Notes under the pieces: generated by a model
The model's database searches: none
What the model saw: the letters and a program-made list of their open reading frames with translations, nothing else
Told to the model about the DNA's origin: nothing
From: Bradysia coprophila
Lineage: Eukaryota; Arthropoda; Insecta; Diptera; Sciaridae
Reading direction: 5' to 3'
DNA length: 64,000 nucleotides
Assembly: GCF_014529535.1 (NCBI RefSeq)
Contig: NC_050737.1
Span: 6,092,487-6,156,486, forward strand
In this document: piece by piece, positions 63,261 through 64,000 of the stretch
Numbering within the stretch: position 1 is the stretch's first letter
Layout: the number at the start of each line of letters is the position of its first letter
Program-made: the position numbers and the translations under genes

Positions 63261-64000
63261 GTCATGTACATTAAATGCATCAATAGTTGAAATCACTTGT
63301 TTTGAGTCAATCATAAGTAGAATGAAGAGACGAGTGACGCGGTGACACTATTAGCATTATTTAGTATACAAAAGTATGTTCATAATATTGGTATGAATTT
63401 TAATATTCCATCTCCGTCGTGTCAAAACTGACAAATCGTACCAGATTAGTTGATCATATTTTGAGACCACTTTCCCTAAAATTGTAAAGGGGGAGGCATT
63501 TCCCGAAAGGCCAAACTGTTTGTTAGAAATAGGAATAGATGGAATGTGTAATTCAAACGATGAAAATTAGAGATACACCAAAAAGCCAAAGACATTTGTT
63601 TTAGGCAGAGAATTACAAGAATTTTCTGGACCATTTTGTTGCTCGAACGTTCATCTGCTACAATTTGCAAACTATATATTCAAAACGTAACGTAGCATGA
63701 AAATACTGTCCTGGATAATATAAATTTAAGTGGCAGACAATAGCCATGGACATACATCGTAGTAAAATCAACTGATAGTGTAATATTAACCGTTTACTTT
63801 GTGATTATTCACCTGTACAATCATCACACATCGTTATCATTAGTCGAGTATCGTTCTATTCAATGTAATGTTTTGTCTACTTGATCGCAATTTGATTGTT
63901 AGATTATTCCACTTGATAAATAAATGCGCCTAAAACAATCAACAACGATGTCAATGCTTTTGAATGAGATTAGTGTTGAAATAGGTAAAATCACTACAAG
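63261..64000. other. Gene-poor end of window
   Basis: No gene or repeat was recognised here. The only longer open frame (63476-63670, minus) lacks any resemblance to known proteins. Confidence 0.4.

Overview
The window is animal nuclear DNA, AT-rich, with small-intron genes, GT-AG splice sites, very long gene-poor stretches and many short palindromic elements. The gene set (neuferricin, ANKLE2, PARG, SLIRP, an ACBD6-type protein, NDUFAF6/sicily, vreteno, a secreted alkaline phosphatase) and the adjacent SLIRP-ACBD6 pair point to an insect, most likely a dipteran; a lower dipteran such as a fungus gnat is my guess and is not proven by anything here.

Layout. 1-15.5 kb has no gene I can support and holds repeats: a foldback-like element (3.3-4.7 kb), a cluster of hairpin elements (10.3-10.8 kb) and a palindromic element (12.5 kb). 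At 15.5-17.8 kb lies an intact 770-codon intronless ORF on the minus strand with an RNase-H/DDE-like pattern, probably a transposase-derived protein. At 19.0-20.3 kb an element carries four and a half copies of a 243-bp tandem repeat. 20.3-26.9 kb is again gene-poor. Neuferricin (26.9-27.8 kb, minus) follows, then more foldback and palindromic elements to 31.8 kb.

The second half is gene-dense: ANKLE2 (31.9-36.4 kb, minus), PARG (39.2-42.5 kb, plus), an unidentified long disordered protein (42.6-45.8 kb, plus), then a decayed inverted copy of the PARG 3' half (46.0-48.5 kb, minus). SLIRP and an ACBD6-like gene sit 95 bases apart on the plus strand and look like one dicistronic unit; NDUFAF6 converges on them. 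The Tudor gene vreteno (piRNA pathway) and an alkaline phosphatase complete the minus strand.

The most striking sequences are (1) a 156-bp LTR joined exactly to a 39-nt 5' half of initiator tRNA-Met (53780-53974), the structure expected of a plus-strand strong-stop cDNA of a copia-type element captured in the genome, with its one mismatch at tRNA position 26, a commonly methylated base; (2) the inverted PARG duplication, whose ~2.5-kb arms flank another gene and could make long double-stranded RNA against PARG; and (3) several foldback elements built from inverted arrays of short tandem repeats. Three coding exons show one-base frame discordances, which suggests consensus errors in this assembly rather than three broken genes.
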